64,000 nucleotides of DNA, taken from contig PVNI01000019.1 in assembly GCA_003001795.1 (NCBI GenBank), positions 62,001 through 126,000 of the forward strand. The letters are read 5' to 3'. Positions 32,812-42,094 of this stretch are shown here, in pieces. Every line of letters starts with the position of its first letter. Positions within the stretch are counted from its first letter, which is position 1. Position numbers and translations under genes: made by a program. The notes below the pieces were generated by a model. The model did not search any database and was not told where the DNA came from. It saw only the letters and a list, made by a program, of their open reading frames with translations. This stretch comes from Actinomadura viridilutea. GTDB taxonomy: Bacteria > Actinomycetota > Actinomycetes > Streptosporangiales > Streptosporangiaceae.

Positions 32812-34250
32812 TGAGCAGGGCGCGACCGGACCAGCCGGAAGGGCTTTTCGACGATCCGCTGGAGGAGATCACCGGCGACCGCGGCGCGGGCCGCGGCACA
32901 GGACGCGGCACGGGGGGACCGGCGGGACCGGGCGGCGCCGGCCCCGTCGACGGCAGGGAGCCGCTGGCCGTCCGGATGCGCCCGCGCGGCCTGGACGAGG
33001 TCGTCGGGCAGGCGCACCTGCTGGGCCCCGGGACCCCCATCCGCCAGCTCGTCGACCGCGACCAGCCCATGTCGCTGGTGCTGTGGGGGCCGCCCGGCAC
33101 CGGCAAGACCACCCTGGCCACCGTGGTCAGCCGGGTCACCCGGCGCCGCTTCGTGGAGATCTCCGCGGTGACCGACGGCGTCAAGCGGGTCCGCGCCGAG
33201 ATCGACCTGGCCCGCCGCGAGCTCGGCATGACCGGGCGGCAGACCGTGCTGTTCGTCGACGAGGTGCACCGCTTCAACAAGGCCCAGCAGGACGCGCTGC
33301 TGCCCGCCGTGGAGAACCGCTGGGTGTCGTTCATCGGCGCGACCACCGAGAACCCGTTCTTCTCGGTGATCAGCCCGCTGCTGTCGCGCTCGCTGCTGCT
33401 CACCCTGGAGCCGCTCGGCGAGGACGAGCTGCGCGAGGTGGTCCGGCGGGCGCTGGTCGACGAACGCGGCCTGGCCGGGACGGTGGAGCTGCAGGACGCC
33501 GCCGAGGACCACCTCATCCGCCTGGCCGGCGGCGACGCCCGGCGCGCCCTGACCTACCTGGAGGCGGCCGCCCTGGTCGCGGACGGCGGGACGATCACCG
33601 TCGAGGTGCTGGAGAAGGCGGTCGACCGGGCCGCGGTGCGCTACGACCGCGAGGGCGACCAGCACTACGACGTCGTCAGCGCGTTCATCAAGAGCATCCG
33701 CGGCAGCGACGTCGACGCGGCCCTGCACTACCTGGCCCGCATGCTGGAGGCGGGGGAGGACCCTCGGTTCATCGCCCGGCGGCTCATCGTGCACGCCAGC
33801 GAGGACGTGGGCATGGCCGACCCCACCGCGCTGCAGACCGCCGTCGCCGCCGCGCAGGCCGTGGAGTTCGTCGGGCTGCCCGAGGCCCGCATCAACCTGG
33901 CCCAGGCCGTGATCCACCTGGCCGTCGCGCCCAAGTCCAACGCCGTGATCACCGCGGTGGACGAGGCGATCGGCGACGTCCGCCGCGGCCTGGTCGGCCC
34001 CGTGCCCGCCCACCTGCGCGACGCGCACTACAAGGGCGCGGCCAAGATCGGCCACGGCGCGGGCTACAAGTACGCCCACGACTACCCCGGCGGCGTGGTG
34101 CGCCAGCAGTACGCCCCGGACGCGGTGAACGGACGCGAGTACTACCGCCCGACCCGGTACGGCGCCGAGGCCCGCTTCTCGGAGATCGTCGAGCGCATCC
34201 GCTCCGTCCTGCGCGGCCGTCCCCGCGACACCCCGGCCGAGCCCCGCTGA
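32811..34250 (+). CDS. rarA: Replication-associated recombination AAA+ ATPase RarA (MgsA)
   Basis: 479 residues. Walker A GPPGTGKTTLA, Walker B FVDEVHRFNKAQQDALLP and the conserved VGMADPTALQTAVAA C-terminal region identify the RarA/MgsA/WRNIP1 family, which acts at stalled replication forks. The first 35 or so residues are a Gly/Pro-rich extension after a short EGLFDDPLEEI-type segment. GTG is the only plausible start. It stands upstream of the alaS cluster as in other actinobacteria. Confidence 0.93.
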   Translation: MSRARPDQPEGLFDDPLEEITGDRGAGRGTGRGTGGPAGPGGAGPVDGREPLAVRMRPRGLDEVVGQAHLLGPGTPIRQLVDRDQPMSLVLWGPPGTGKTTLATVVSRVTRRRFVEISAVTDGVKRVRAEIDLARRELGMTGRQTVLFVDEVHRFNKAQQDALLPAVENRWVSFIGATTENPFFSVISPLLSRSLLLTLEPLGEDELREVVRRALVDERGLAGTVELQDAAEDHLIRLAGGDARRALTYLEAAALVADGGTITVEVLEKAVDRAAVRYDREGDQHYDVVSAFIKSIRGSDVDAALHYLARMLEAGEDPRFIARRLIVHASEDVGMADPTALQTAVAAAQAVEFVGLPEARINLAQAVIHLAVAPKSNAVITAVDEAIGDVRRGLVGPVPAHLRDAHYKGAAKIGHGAGYKYAHDYPGGVVRQQYAPDAVNGREYYRPTRYGAEARFSEIVERIRSVLRGRPRDTPAEPR

Positions 34251-34502
34251 CCCCGCGCGGGCGGCCCGCCGACACCGTCCGCGCGATCTGGAAAATCATT
34301 CGGGCGCCGCGGGGGTCGGCCCGATAACCTGCCGATGTGACACCCCGGTCACCGGGGGAACGAGGGCGGCGCCGCCCGCGGGGGACGACGGCGCGACGCG
34401 TGTCCGAGCGGCCGCGCGCACGCGTCTCCCGGACCGGCGCCCACGGTAAGGTCAGTCAGACCGGACCAGCCAGCCCGAAAGACACAGCGAACGGAAGTCC
34501 TG

Positions 34503-34934
34503 ATGCTCACAGGTGGACAGCTCGCGGGCCTCATCGTGGCCGTGTTCTGGGCCGTGCTCGTGTCCTTCCTCGCCTACACGCTGCTGCGGCTCGCCCGGCT
34601 GCTGCGCGAGGCCGGCGACCTGGTCGCCGACATCGCCGACCGGGCCGGCCCCCTCATGGAGGACATGTCCCGCACGGTGCGCCGCGCCAACGAGCAGCTC
34701 GGCCGCACCGACGCGATCACCAAGCAGGTCGCGGGCGTCACCCAGAACGTCTCGGCGGTCACCACCGTGATGACCTCTGTGGTGGGCGGCCCGCTGGTGA
34801 AGGCGGCGGCGTTCTCCTACGGGGTCCGCAAGGCCCTGGCCGGCCGCTCCGACGGAGGACGGGGATCGGGACGGTCCGAGCTGCCGCCCGGCCCCGCCCG
34901 CAACGGCGCCAGGAGCAGGGGGCGCGGGCGATGA
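34503..34934 (+). CDS. DUF948 family membrane protein
   Basis: 143 residues. An N-terminal membrane helix (about 7-29) is followed by a coiled-coil-forming segment (LLREAGDLVADIADRAGPLM through NVSAVTTVMTSVVGG) typical of DUF948, and a basic Gly/Arg-rich tail. Function is unknown. Its stop overlaps the next start (ATGA). Located just before alaS with the next gene, a conserved actinobacterial pair. Confidence 0.85.
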   Translation: MLTGGQLAGLIVAVFWAVLVSFLAYTLLRLARLLREAGDLVADIADRAGPLMEDMSRTVRRANEQLGRTDAITKQVAGVTQNVSAVTTVMTSVVGGPLVKAAAFSYGVRKALAGRSDGGRGSGRSELPPGPARNGARSRGRGR

Positions 34935-35260
34935 AAAGGCTGTTCTGGCTCTCGGTCGGCGCGGGCGCCGGCATCTACGTCAGCCACCGGGTCCGGCGCC
35001 GGGTCGAGCGGCTGGCGCGCACCTGGTCGCCCGAGGGCGTGGCGTCCCGCGCGATCACCGCGGGACACGACATGGGGGATCGGTTGAGGCATTTCGCCGA
35101 CGACGTCCGTAGAGAGATGCGGAACCGTGAGGCGGAACTGCGGGAGGCCGTACGGATCGACACCGTGCCGATCGACACCCCAGAAGCGGACCCGGCCCCG
35201 CGGCGCCGGGTGCTCAAGGCGCGTTACACGATCATCGACGACGACAAGGATGGCCACTGA
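34931..35260 (+). CDS. Small membrane-associated protein (DUF6167-like)
   Basis: 109 residues. A short hydrophobic N-terminus (LFWLSVGAGAGIYVSH) is followed by a charged helical body and an acidic end DDDKDGH. It resembles the small proteins annotated DUF6167 that lie between the DUF948 gene and alaS in actinomycetes; I base this on position and general look. It is coupled to the DUF948 gene by ATGA and ends two bases before alaS. Confidence 0.7.
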   Translation: MKRLFWLSVGAGAGIYVSHRVRRRVERLARTWSPEGVASRAITAGHDMGDRLRHFADDVRREMRNREAELREAVRIDTVPIDTPEADPAPRRRVLKARYTIIDDDKDGH

Positions 35261-35262
35261 TC

Positions 35263-37932
35263 ATGGAGTCGGCAGAAGTCGCACGCCGCTTCCTCGCGTT
35301 CTTCGAACGGCGCGGGCACACCGTGGTGCCCTCGGCCAGCCTGGTCGCCGAGGACCCGACCCTGCTGCTGGTGAACGCCGGCATGGTCCCGTTCAAGCCG
35401 TACTTCCTCGGACAGCGCACCCCGCCCGCGCAGCGGATGACCAGCGTCCAGAAGTGCGTGCGCACCCCGGACATCGACGAGGTCGGCAAGACCACGAGGC
35501 ACGCCACCTTCTTCCAGATGCTGGGGAACTTCTCCATCGGCGACTACTTCAAGGAGGGGGCGATCCCCTACGCGTGGGAGCTGCTGACCACGCCGCAGTC
35601 CGACGGCGGGTTCGGGTTCCCCGAGGACAAGCTGTGGGTCACCGTCTACGAGGACGATGACGAGGCCGCCGACATCTGGCACACCAAGGTCGGCATCCCG
35701 CTGGAGCGCATCCAGCGGCGCGGCCTGGCCGACAACTACTGGCACATGGGCGTGCCCGGGCCCGGCGGCCCCTGCTCGGAGATCTACTACGACCGCGGCC
35801 CCGAGTACGGCCGCGAGGGCGGCCCGGTCGCCGACGAGGACCGCTACCTCGAGGTCTGGAACCTCGTGTTCATGCAGTCCCAGCTGTCGGCGGTGCGCAG
35901 CAAGGTCGACTTCGACGTCGAGGGCGACCTGCCCGCCAAGAACATTGACACCGGCATGGGCCTGGAGCGCATGGCGGCGATCCTGCAGGGCGTCGACAAC
36001 ATCTACGAGACCGACACCCTGCGCCGGATCCTGGACCGCGCCGCCGAGCTGACCGGCGCCGTGTACGGCCGCGACGCCCGCGCCGACGTGTCCCTGCGAG
36101 TGGTCGCCGACCACGTGCGCAGCGGCACCATGATGGTCGCCGACGGCATCCGCCCCGGCAACGAGGGCCGCGGCTACGTGCTGCGCCGCATCCTGCGGCG
36201 CTCGATCCGCAACCTGCGGCTGCTGGGCGGGCAGGACGCCGGGCTGATGCACGAGCTGACCGCCGTGGCGATCGCCACGATGGGCGAGCAGTACCCCGAG
36301 CTGGTCAACGACGCCGCCACCATCCACACCGTGATCGACGCCGAGGAGGAGTCGTTCCTGGCGACCCTGCGCACCGGCACCGCGATCTTCGACACGGCGG
36401 TGCAGGAGACCCGGCGGGCGGGCGGCACCACGCTGCCGGGCGAGCAGGCGTTCAAGCTGCACGACACCTACGGCTTCCCCATCGACCTGACCCTGGAGAT
36501 GGCCGCCGAGCAGGGCCTCACCGTCGACGAGGAGGGCTTCCGGCGGCTGATGGCCGAGCAGCGGGAGCGGGCCAAGCGCGACGCGGCCGCGAAGAAGACC
36601 GGCAACCTGGACGTGTCGGTGCTGGACGAGCTGCTCACCGGCGCGGGCGGCCGGGTCGACTTCGTCGGCTACGAGCACGTCACCGGCGAGGCCCGCCTGG
36701 TCGGCCTGCTGGTCAACGGCGCGTCCGTGCAGGCCGCGGGCGAGGGCGCCGAGGTCGAGGCGGTGCTCGACCGCACCCCGTTCTACGCCGAGGGCGGCGG
36801 CCAGCTCGCCGACCAGGGCGTGATCCGGCTGGGCGGCGGCGCGGTGATCGAGGTGCGCGACGTGCAGTCGCCGCTGGCCGGGCTGATCGTGCACCGCGGC
36901 GTGGTGCGCAATGGCGAGGCCCAGGTCGGCGACTCCGCCTACGCCGAGATCGACGTGGAGCGGCGGCGGGCGATCTCCCGGTCGCACTCGGCCACCCACA
37001 TGGTGCACGCCGGGTTCCGCCGGGCCCTCGGCGAGTCGGCCGCGCAGGCCGGCTCGGAGAACTCCCCGGGCCGGTTCCGGTTCGACTTCACCGCCGCCGG
37101 CGCCGTGCCGCCCAGCGTGCTGCGCGACGTCGAGGAAGAGGTCAACGCCGTCCTGGCCGACGACCTGGACGTGCGGGCCTTCCACACCTCCCTGGACGAG
37201 GCGCGGGCCATGGGCGCGCTGGCGCTGTTCGGCGAGAAGTACGGCGACGAGGTCCGCGTCGTGGAGATCGGCGACTACTCGCGGGAGCTGTGCGGCGGGA
37301 CCCACGTGCACCGGTCCGGCCAGCTCGGCCTCGTCAAGATCCTCGGCGAGTCGTCCATCGGCGCCGGGGTGCGCCGCGTGGAGGCGCTCGTCGGCATCGA
37401 CGCCTTCCGCTACCTGGCCCGCGAGAGCGTCCTGGTCGCGCAGCTGGCCGAGCAGATGAAGGCGCGCAAGGAGGAGCTGCCCGAGCGGATCTCCGGCGTG
37501 GTGGCGCGGCTGCGGGAGGCCGAGAAGGAGCTGGAGCGGCTGCGCTCGGCGCAGGTGCTGGCGGTCGCGGGCTCGCTCGCCGACGGCGCCAAGGACGTGG
37601 GCGGCGTGGCGTTCGTCGGGCACCGCGCGCCCGACGGCACCGGCGCCGACGACCTGCGCCGGCTCGCGGTGGACGTGCGCGGCCGGCTGGCCGCCCGGCC
37701 CGCCGTCGTCATGATCACGGGCGTGCCCAAGGACCGGCCCGTCGTGGTCGTCGCGGTCACCGAGGGCGCCCGCGAGCGCGGGCTGAAGGCGGGCGCGCTG
37801 GTCGGCGTGGCCGCCAAGGCCCTCGGCGGCGGCGGAGGCGGCAAGGACGACCTCGCCCAGGGCGGCGGCTCCAACGCCGGCGCGGTCGGCGAGGCCATGG
37901 CCGCCGTGGAACGGGCCGTGGGAGCCGCGTGA
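35263..37932 (+). CDS. alaS: Alanyl-tRNA synthetase
   Basis: 889 residues, full length. The class II core begins with VARRFLAFFERRGHTVVPSAS. The editing domain has its zinc ligands in HSATHMVH and CGGTHVHRSG. A C-terminal oligomerisation domain follows with a Gly-rich run (GGGGGGKDDLAQGG). It charges tRNA-Ala and clears mis-acylated Ser and Gly. The start follows the upstream gene by two bases, so it is probably in one transcript with the DUF948 pair, and with ruvX, mltG and aroE downstream. Confidence 0.96.
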   Translation: MESAEVARRFLAFFERRGHTVVPSASLVAEDPTLLLVNAGMVPFKPYFLGQRTPPAQRMTSVQKCVRTPDIDEVGKTTRHATFFQMLGNFSIGDYFKEGAIPYAWELLTTPQSDGGFGFPEDKLWVTVYEDDDEAADIWHTKVGIPLERIQRRGLADNYWHMGVPGPGGPCSEIYYDRGPEYGREGGPVADEDRYLEVWNLVFMQSQLSAVRSKVDFDVEGDLPAKNIDTGMGLERMAAILQGVDNIYETDTLRRILDRAAELTGAVYGRDARADVSLRVVADHVRSGTMMVADGIRPGNEGRGYVLRRILRRSIRNLRLLGGQDAGLMHELTAVAIATMGEQYPELVNDAATIHTVIDAEEESFLATLRTGTAIFDTAVQETRRAGGTTLPGEQAFKLHDTYGFPIDLTLEMAAEQGLTVDEEGFRRLMAEQRERAKRDAAAKKTGNLDVSVLDELLTGAGGRVDFVGYEHVTGEARLVGLLVNGASVQAAGEGAEVEAVLDRTPFYAEGGGQLADQGVIRLGGGAVIEVRDVQSPLAGLIVHRGVVRNGEAQVGDSAYAEIDVERRRAISRSHSATHMVHAGFRRALGESAAQAGSENSPGRFRFDFTAAGAVPPSVLRDVEEEVNAVLADDLDVRAFHTSLDEARAMGALALFGEKYGDEVRVVEIGDYSRELCGGTHVHRSGQLGLVKILGESSIGAGVRRVEALVGIDAFRYLARESVLVAQLAEQMKARKEELPERISGVVARLREAEKELERLRSAQVLAVAGSLADGAKDVGGVAFVGHRAPDGTGADDLRRLAVDVRGRLAARPAVVMITGVPKDRPVVVVAVTEGARERGLKAGALVGVAAKALGGGGGGKDDLAQGGGSNAGAVGEAMAAVERAVGAA

Positions 37933-38041
37933 GCCCCATGGTCGCGCGGACGTACGGCAGGGGCGGGCACCGCGCCCGCGGCGGGCGCCCGACCGGACGC
38001 CGGTCCCGGGGGCGCCGCGCCCGGCGGAGCGGAGCCCGGCC

Positions 38042-38500
38042 ATGAGGCAGGGCGTGCGGCTCGGGGTCGACGTGGGCACCGTCCGCATCGGGGTGGCCCG
38101 CAGCGACCCCGCCGGCATCCTGGCCTCGCCTCTGGAGACGGTGCGGCGCGGCAAGGGCGACCTGGACCGCCTGGCCGCGCTCGCCGAGGAGGTCGAGGCC
38201 ATCGAAGTGATCGTGGGCCTGCCCACGTCGCTGTCGGGGCGCGAGGGGCCCGCCGCCGAGGCGGCCCGGCGGTTCGCCGCCGAGCTCGCCGGGCGGCTGG
38301 CGCCCCGCGTCGTCCGGCTCTGCGACGAGCGGCTCACCACCGTCACGGCGGAGAACGGCCTGCGCGCCGGGGGAGTGCGCGGCCGGGCGCGCCGTCAGGT
38401 CGTCGATCAGACGGCCGCGGCGGTTCTGTTGCAATCGGCCCTGGATGGGGAAAGGTTGACGGGGAGCCCCCCAGGCGAGATCGTCCGGGGAGGCTCATGA
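38042..38500 (+). CDS. ruvX: RuvX/YqgF family RNase H-fold nuclease
   Basis: 152 residues. The N-terminal LGVDVGTVRIGVARSDP and the internal IVGLPTSLSG and CDERLTTVTAE segments carry the conserved acidic residues of the YqgF family. Members act in 16S rRNA 5' maturation and, in some bacteria, as Holliday junction nucleases. Its stop overlaps the mltG start (ATGA). Confidence 0.92.
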   Translation: MRQGVRLGVDVGTVRIGVARSDPAGILASPLETVRRGKGDLDRLAALAEEVEAIEVIVGLPTSLSGREGPAAEAARRFAAELAGRLAPRVVRLCDERLTTVTAENGLRAGGVRGRARRQVVDQTAAAVLLQSALDGERLTGSPPGEIVRGGS

Positions 38501-39705
38501 GCGACTTGGATCTGTTCTCGGACCCCTACGGCGAACGGCCCTACGGGCACTCGGGCTACGACGATTCGGGCCGCGACGGGCGGCAGGGACCGCCCCCCAG
38601 CCGCCGCGACCGGCGCAACGCGCGCAAGCGGCAGCGCCGCAAGCGCCGCAACGGCCGCGCCGCCGTGCTGTTCGCGCTGGCGTTCCTGGTGGCGGTGGTG
38701 GGCACCGGCGGCGTGCTCGGTCTGGCCTGGCTGGACCACCGGCTGCATCCGCCGGACTACGAGGGCCAGGGCACCGGCAGTGTCACGGTCCAGATCAAGG
38801 AGGGCGACAGCGGCGCGGTCATCGGCGCCACCCTGGAAGAGCACGGCGTGGTCAAGAGCAGCCGCGCGTTCGTGAAGGCGTACGGCAGGGAGCCGCGGGC
38901 CTCCAGCATCCAGCCGGGCTTCTACCAGATGCGCAAGCGGATGTCGTCGGCCGCGGCGATGGCGCTGCTGCTCGACCCCAAGTCGCGGGCGAGCAACCAG
39001 ATCACCATCCCCGAGGGGCTGCGCGTCAGCCAGGTCGTCCAGCGCCTGGCCCGCAAGACCGGCATCCCCGAGAGCGAGTTCACCAAGGTGGTGCGGAACC
39101 CGAAAGGCCTCGGCCTGCCGCCGTACGCCAAGGGCAAGGTCGAGGGCTACCTGTTCCCGGGCCGCTACGACCTGGACCCGAACGGCTCGGCCGAGGAGAT
39201 CCTCAAGCAGATGGTGGACCGCTTCAAGCAGACCGCCGACCGGATGGAGCTGGAGGAGCGGGCCCGGCGCGCCCGCATGAACCCCGGCTCGGTGATCACC
39301 ATGGCCAGCCTCATCCAGGCCGAGAGCGGCCGCCCGTCCGACATGCCGAAGATCTCCCGGGTGATCTACAACCGGCTGCGGCACAAGCCCGAGCCGATGT
39401 TCCTCAAGTTCGACAGCACCACGCTGTACGGGCTGAACAAGTTCGGCTACGTCGCCAGCAACGAGGACATCCGCTCGCAGAACCCGTACAACACCTACCA
39501 GCATCCGGGACTGCCGCCGGGCGCGATCTCCAATCCGGGGGAGTCCGCCATCGAGGCGGTGTTCGAGCCCGAGCCGGGCGACTGGCTGTTCTTCGTCACC
39601 ACCGACCCCAAGAACCGCATCACCGAGTACGCCGAGACCGAGGCCGAGTTCAACCGGCTGCGGGCCAAGCTGAACGCGTACCTGGCCAGGAACGGGGGCA
39701 ACTAG
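38497..39705 (+). CDS. mltG: Endolytic murein transglycosylase MltG
   Basis: 402 residues. A cytoplasmic N-terminus of about 65 residues, first acidic/Tyr-Gly-rich and then very basic, precedes a membrane helix (about 66-88). Outside are a LysM-like region and the YceG catalytic domain with Glu276 in ASLIQAESG, plus the NPYNTYQHPGLPPGAISNPG signature. MltG cuts nascent glycan strands and sets their length. It is coupled to ruvX (ATGA) and shares one base with aroE (TAGTG). Confidence 0.94.
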   Translation: MSDLDLFSDPYGERPYGHSGYDDSGRDGRQGPPPSRRDRRNARKRQRRKRRNGRAAVLFALAFLVAVVGTGGVLGLAWLDHRLHPPDYEGQGTGSVTVQIKEGDSGAVIGATLEEHGVVKSSRAFVKAYGREPRASSIQPGFYQMRKRMSSAAAMALLLDPKSRASNQITIPEGLRVSQVVQRLARKTGIPESEFTKVVRNPKGLGLPPYAKGKVEGYLFPGRYDLDPNGSAEEILKQMVDRFKQTADRMELEERARRARMNPGSVITMASLIQAESGRPSDMPKISRVIYNRLRHKPEPMFLKFDSTTLYGLNKFGYVASNEDIRSQNPYNTYQHPGLPPGAISNPGESAIEAVFEPEPGDWLFFVTTDPKNRITEYAETEAEFNRLRAKLNAYLARNGGN

Positions 39706-40538
39706 TGCCGCACGCCGCGGTCGCCGGCTCCCCCATCGCGCACTCGCTCTCCCCGGTGCTGCACCGGGCCGCGTACGCCGCGATGGGGCTGGAGGACTGG
39801 ACGTACGAGGCGTTCGAGTGCGCCGAGGAGGGCCTGCCCGCCCTCCTCGGCGGGCTCGGCCCCGACTGGGCCGGGCTGTCGCTGACCATGCCGCTCAAGC
39901 GCGCGGCGCTGACGCTGGCGGACACGGTGTCGGACCTGGCCGCCGCCGTGGGCGCCGCCAACACCCTCGTGCTGCGGGACGGCCGCCGCCACGCCGACAA
40001 CACCGACGTGCACGGCATCGTCGCCGCGCTCGCCGAGAACGGCCTGGACCGGGCCAAGTCGGTGCTGGTGCTGGGCGGCGGCGCGACGGCCGCGTCGGCC
40101 CTGGCCGCGCTGGCGCGGCTCGGCGCGGCCGAGGCGCGGCTCGCGGCGCGCCGTCCGGAACGCGCCCGGGACGCCGTCGAGGTCGGACGCCGGTTCGGCC
40201 TGGCCGTCGAGGCGGCCTCCCTCGGCGACCTGCCCGCCCTGCTGGACGTCGACCTGGTGGTCTCCACGCTGCCCGCGGGCGCCGCGGACCCCTACGCCGA
40301 GCAGGTGGCCGCCTCGGGCGCGGCCGTGTTCGACGTGGTGTACGGGCAGCCGTCCGCGCTCGTCGGGACGGTCGAACGCGCGGGCGGCCGGGCCGTCGAC
40401 GGCTTCCCGATGCTGCTCCACCAGGCCGTGCGGCAGGTCGCCCTGATGACCGGACGCGACGACGTGCCGGTCGAGGCGATGCGCGCCGCCGGGACCGCCG
40501 AGCTGGCGCGGCGGGCCCGGGCCTCCGGCGGCGCCTGA
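39705..40538 (+). CDS. aroE: Shikimate dehydrogenase
   Basis: 277 residues. The substrate-binding SPIAHSLSPVLHRAAYAA and TMPLKRAAL, the nucleotide-binding LGGGATAASAL and the late FDVVYG and GFPMLLHQA segments define AroE. It reduces 3-dehydroshikimate in the shikimate pathway. The GTG start shares a base with the mltG stop. It is the last gene of the conserved block; the next gene converges 13 bp away and belongs to an accessory cassette. Confidence 0.93.
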   Translation: MPHAAVAGSPIAHSLSPVLHRAAYAAMGLEDWTYEAFECAEEGLPALLGGLGPDWAGLSLTMPLKRAALTLADTVSDLAAAVGAANTLVLRDGRRHADNTDVHGIVAALAENGLDRAKSVLVLGGGATAASALAALARLGAAEARLAARRPERARDAVEVGRRFGLAVEAASLGDLPALLDVDLVVSTLPAGAADPYAEQVAASGAAVFDVVYGQPSALVGTVERAGGRAVDGFPMLLHQAVRQVALMTGRDDVPVEAMRAAGTAELARRARASGGA

Positions 40539-40551
40539 CCCCCTCGGGGCG

Positions 40552-41913
40552 TCACTGAGCGCTCGGCGGCGACTGCGCGGCCTGCTGCCCCGGCGCGGTG
40601 AGCGCCGCGGACGACGAGCGGCGCCGTTTGGCCGCCTCGTGCGCCGTGGTCATCACCATCGGCAGGATGACGCTGAGCCAGAAGTCCTTCCAGTCCCAGG
40701 TGCCGGTGGCCACGCCGGCCAGGCTCCCCACCGCCACCAGGACCAGCAGCAGCCGGCTCCAGTTGCGGAGCAGGAACGGCGTCACCCGGACCCGCAGCCC
40801 CCGCGCGGGCAGCAGGGCGGTCAGGGGGCGGTCGCGGGCGTGCCCGCGCTGCACCACGGCCGCGTCGGGCAGCCAGTGCAGCACGTCCCTGGACGCCGCC
40901 AGCGGCATGCGGCGCAGATCCGTCAGCGCCTCCAGACGCCACCACAGCGTCCACAGCGAGGTCCGGCCGCTGCCGGGATAGCCGATCCACCGGGGCGTGG
41001 CCACCTCGCCGCGCACCAACGTCTGGAACGCGCGGCCGACCACGGCGCCGGGGACGCCCCGCGGATCCCGCAGCAGCGCCGAGACGGCGACCGGCAGGCC
41101 GTAGTGCCACAGCGCCAGCCGCCACACCGGCCGCGTGCCCGGCCCGCCGGGCGTCACGTCATAGGTCTCGATCCAGGTGTGCGAGTCCTCGGTGTCCAGG
41201 TTGGCGCGCAGCCAGTCGTAGGCGGCCAGCAACCGCTCGTCGTCGCGCAACGCGCGCGCCTCGGCCAAGGTCAGCAGAGCGAACGCTGTGTGCGTGACGG
41301 TCGGGGCCGCAGCGCGCGTCGGCCCCCAGGCGGGCCGTTTGCTCGTGCGGTCGGACGTGAGCCACTCCACGCCCCGCTCGACCGCGGGATGGTACGGGTT
41401 GAGCTGTGTGAGCGCGCGCAGCGCCAGGCAGGTCAGCCACACCCGCGACGGGCACCCGTACAGCGACCCCCAGCCGCCGTCCGGGTTCTGGTTGCGCAGC
41501 AGCCACTCGTAAGCGCGGCGGATGTCGGGTGCGTCGTCGCGCAGTCCGCAGCGTGCGCGCGCCAGGAACCGCGCGATCCACGCGGTCGCCTCGACGACGG
41601 GCATTCCCAGACTGGTCCTGGTGGCCCAGCCGCCGTCCTTGAGGCGGTCGGCGGAGGCGGCCTGCCGCTCGGCCAGGAAGGCCAGCCCCTCGTCGAAATG
41701 CTCGAACGGCCGTCCCGTCTCCGTGAACGCCATCAGGGCGACCGCGGTGGCGGTCGCGCCCGGGTCGGGACGGGTCAGGTCGTGGTACCAGCCCCCGACG
41801 TCGCCGGAGGGGACGTAGGTGTCGCGCAGGACGTCGAGCGACTCGTCGAGCCGGGTCTGGAGCACGGCCATGTCGATGCTGGGGGAGGCGCTGGTGGGAG
41901 GCACTGTCGTCAC
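40552..41913 (-). CDS. Membrane-anchored terpene cyclase-like (prenyltransferase/squalene oxidase repeat) alpha/alpha-toroid protein
   Basis: 453 residues. At least four alpha/alpha repeats carry the Gly-Trp turn typical of squalene-hopene cyclase and prenyltransferase beta folds (residues about 35-65, 90-115, 140-170 and 205-235), for example NQNPDGGWGSLYG. The class II cyclase acid motif DxDD is not seen; the comparable place reads DPGATATAVAL, so catalysis of that type is doubtful. Two hydrophobic stretches near residues 385-430 would anchor the C-terminus. GTG at 41913 or ATG at 41871 could be the start; neither has a ribosome binding site. It is divergent from the second HIT gene. I do not assign a function. 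Confidence 0.75.
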   Translation of the reverse strand: MTTVPPTSASPSIDMAVLQTRLDESLDVLRDTYVPSGDVGGWYHDLTRPDPGATATAVALMAFTETGRPFEHFDEGLAFLAERQAASADRLKDGGWATRTSLGMPVVEATAWIARFLARARCGLRDDAPDIRRAYEWLLRNQNPDGGWGSLYGCPSRVWLTCLALRALTQLNPYHPAVERGVEWLTSDRTSKRPAWGPTRAAAPTVTHTAFALLTLAEARALRDDERLLAAYDWLRANLDTEDSHTWIETYDVTPGGPGTRPVWRLALWHYGLPVAVSALLRDPRGVPGAVVGRAFQTLVRGEVATPRWIGYPGSGRTSLWTLWWRLEALTDLRRMPLAASRDVLHWLPDAAVVQRGHARDRPLTALLPARGLRVRVTPFLLRNWSRLLLVLVAVGSLAGVATGTWDWKDFWLSVILPMVMTTAHEAAKRRRSSSAALTAPGQQAAQSPPSAQ

Positions 41914-41926
41914 GTTAGGTCTGGCT

Positions 41927-41972
41927 TTGTCAACACGACCGTCATCTCTTGTTTATGTGCCCGTTAGGGCAC
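41927..41972. promoter_or_regulatory. Divergent promoter region with inverted repeat
   Basis: The 181-bp gap between the toroid and HIT genes includes an A/T-richer stretch. GTGCCC-GTTA-GGGCAC at 41957-41972 is a perfect 6-bp inverted repeat. TTGTCA (41927-41932) and a TTTATG-type hexamer about 18 bp on could drive the HIT gene; TTGACA is read on the opposite strand at 41933-41928. The repeat may be an operator serving both genes. Confidence 0.4.
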
Positions 41973-42094
41973 GCTTCTGCACCCGGAAATGACGGCCACT
42001 ATCCGCCCTCTCGGACAGGTAGATGTGCCGTATCAGCCCGCACGCCGGAGGGCAGGCTCTGTGACGCCCCACTTCATGACCCCCAGGAGGCGTC

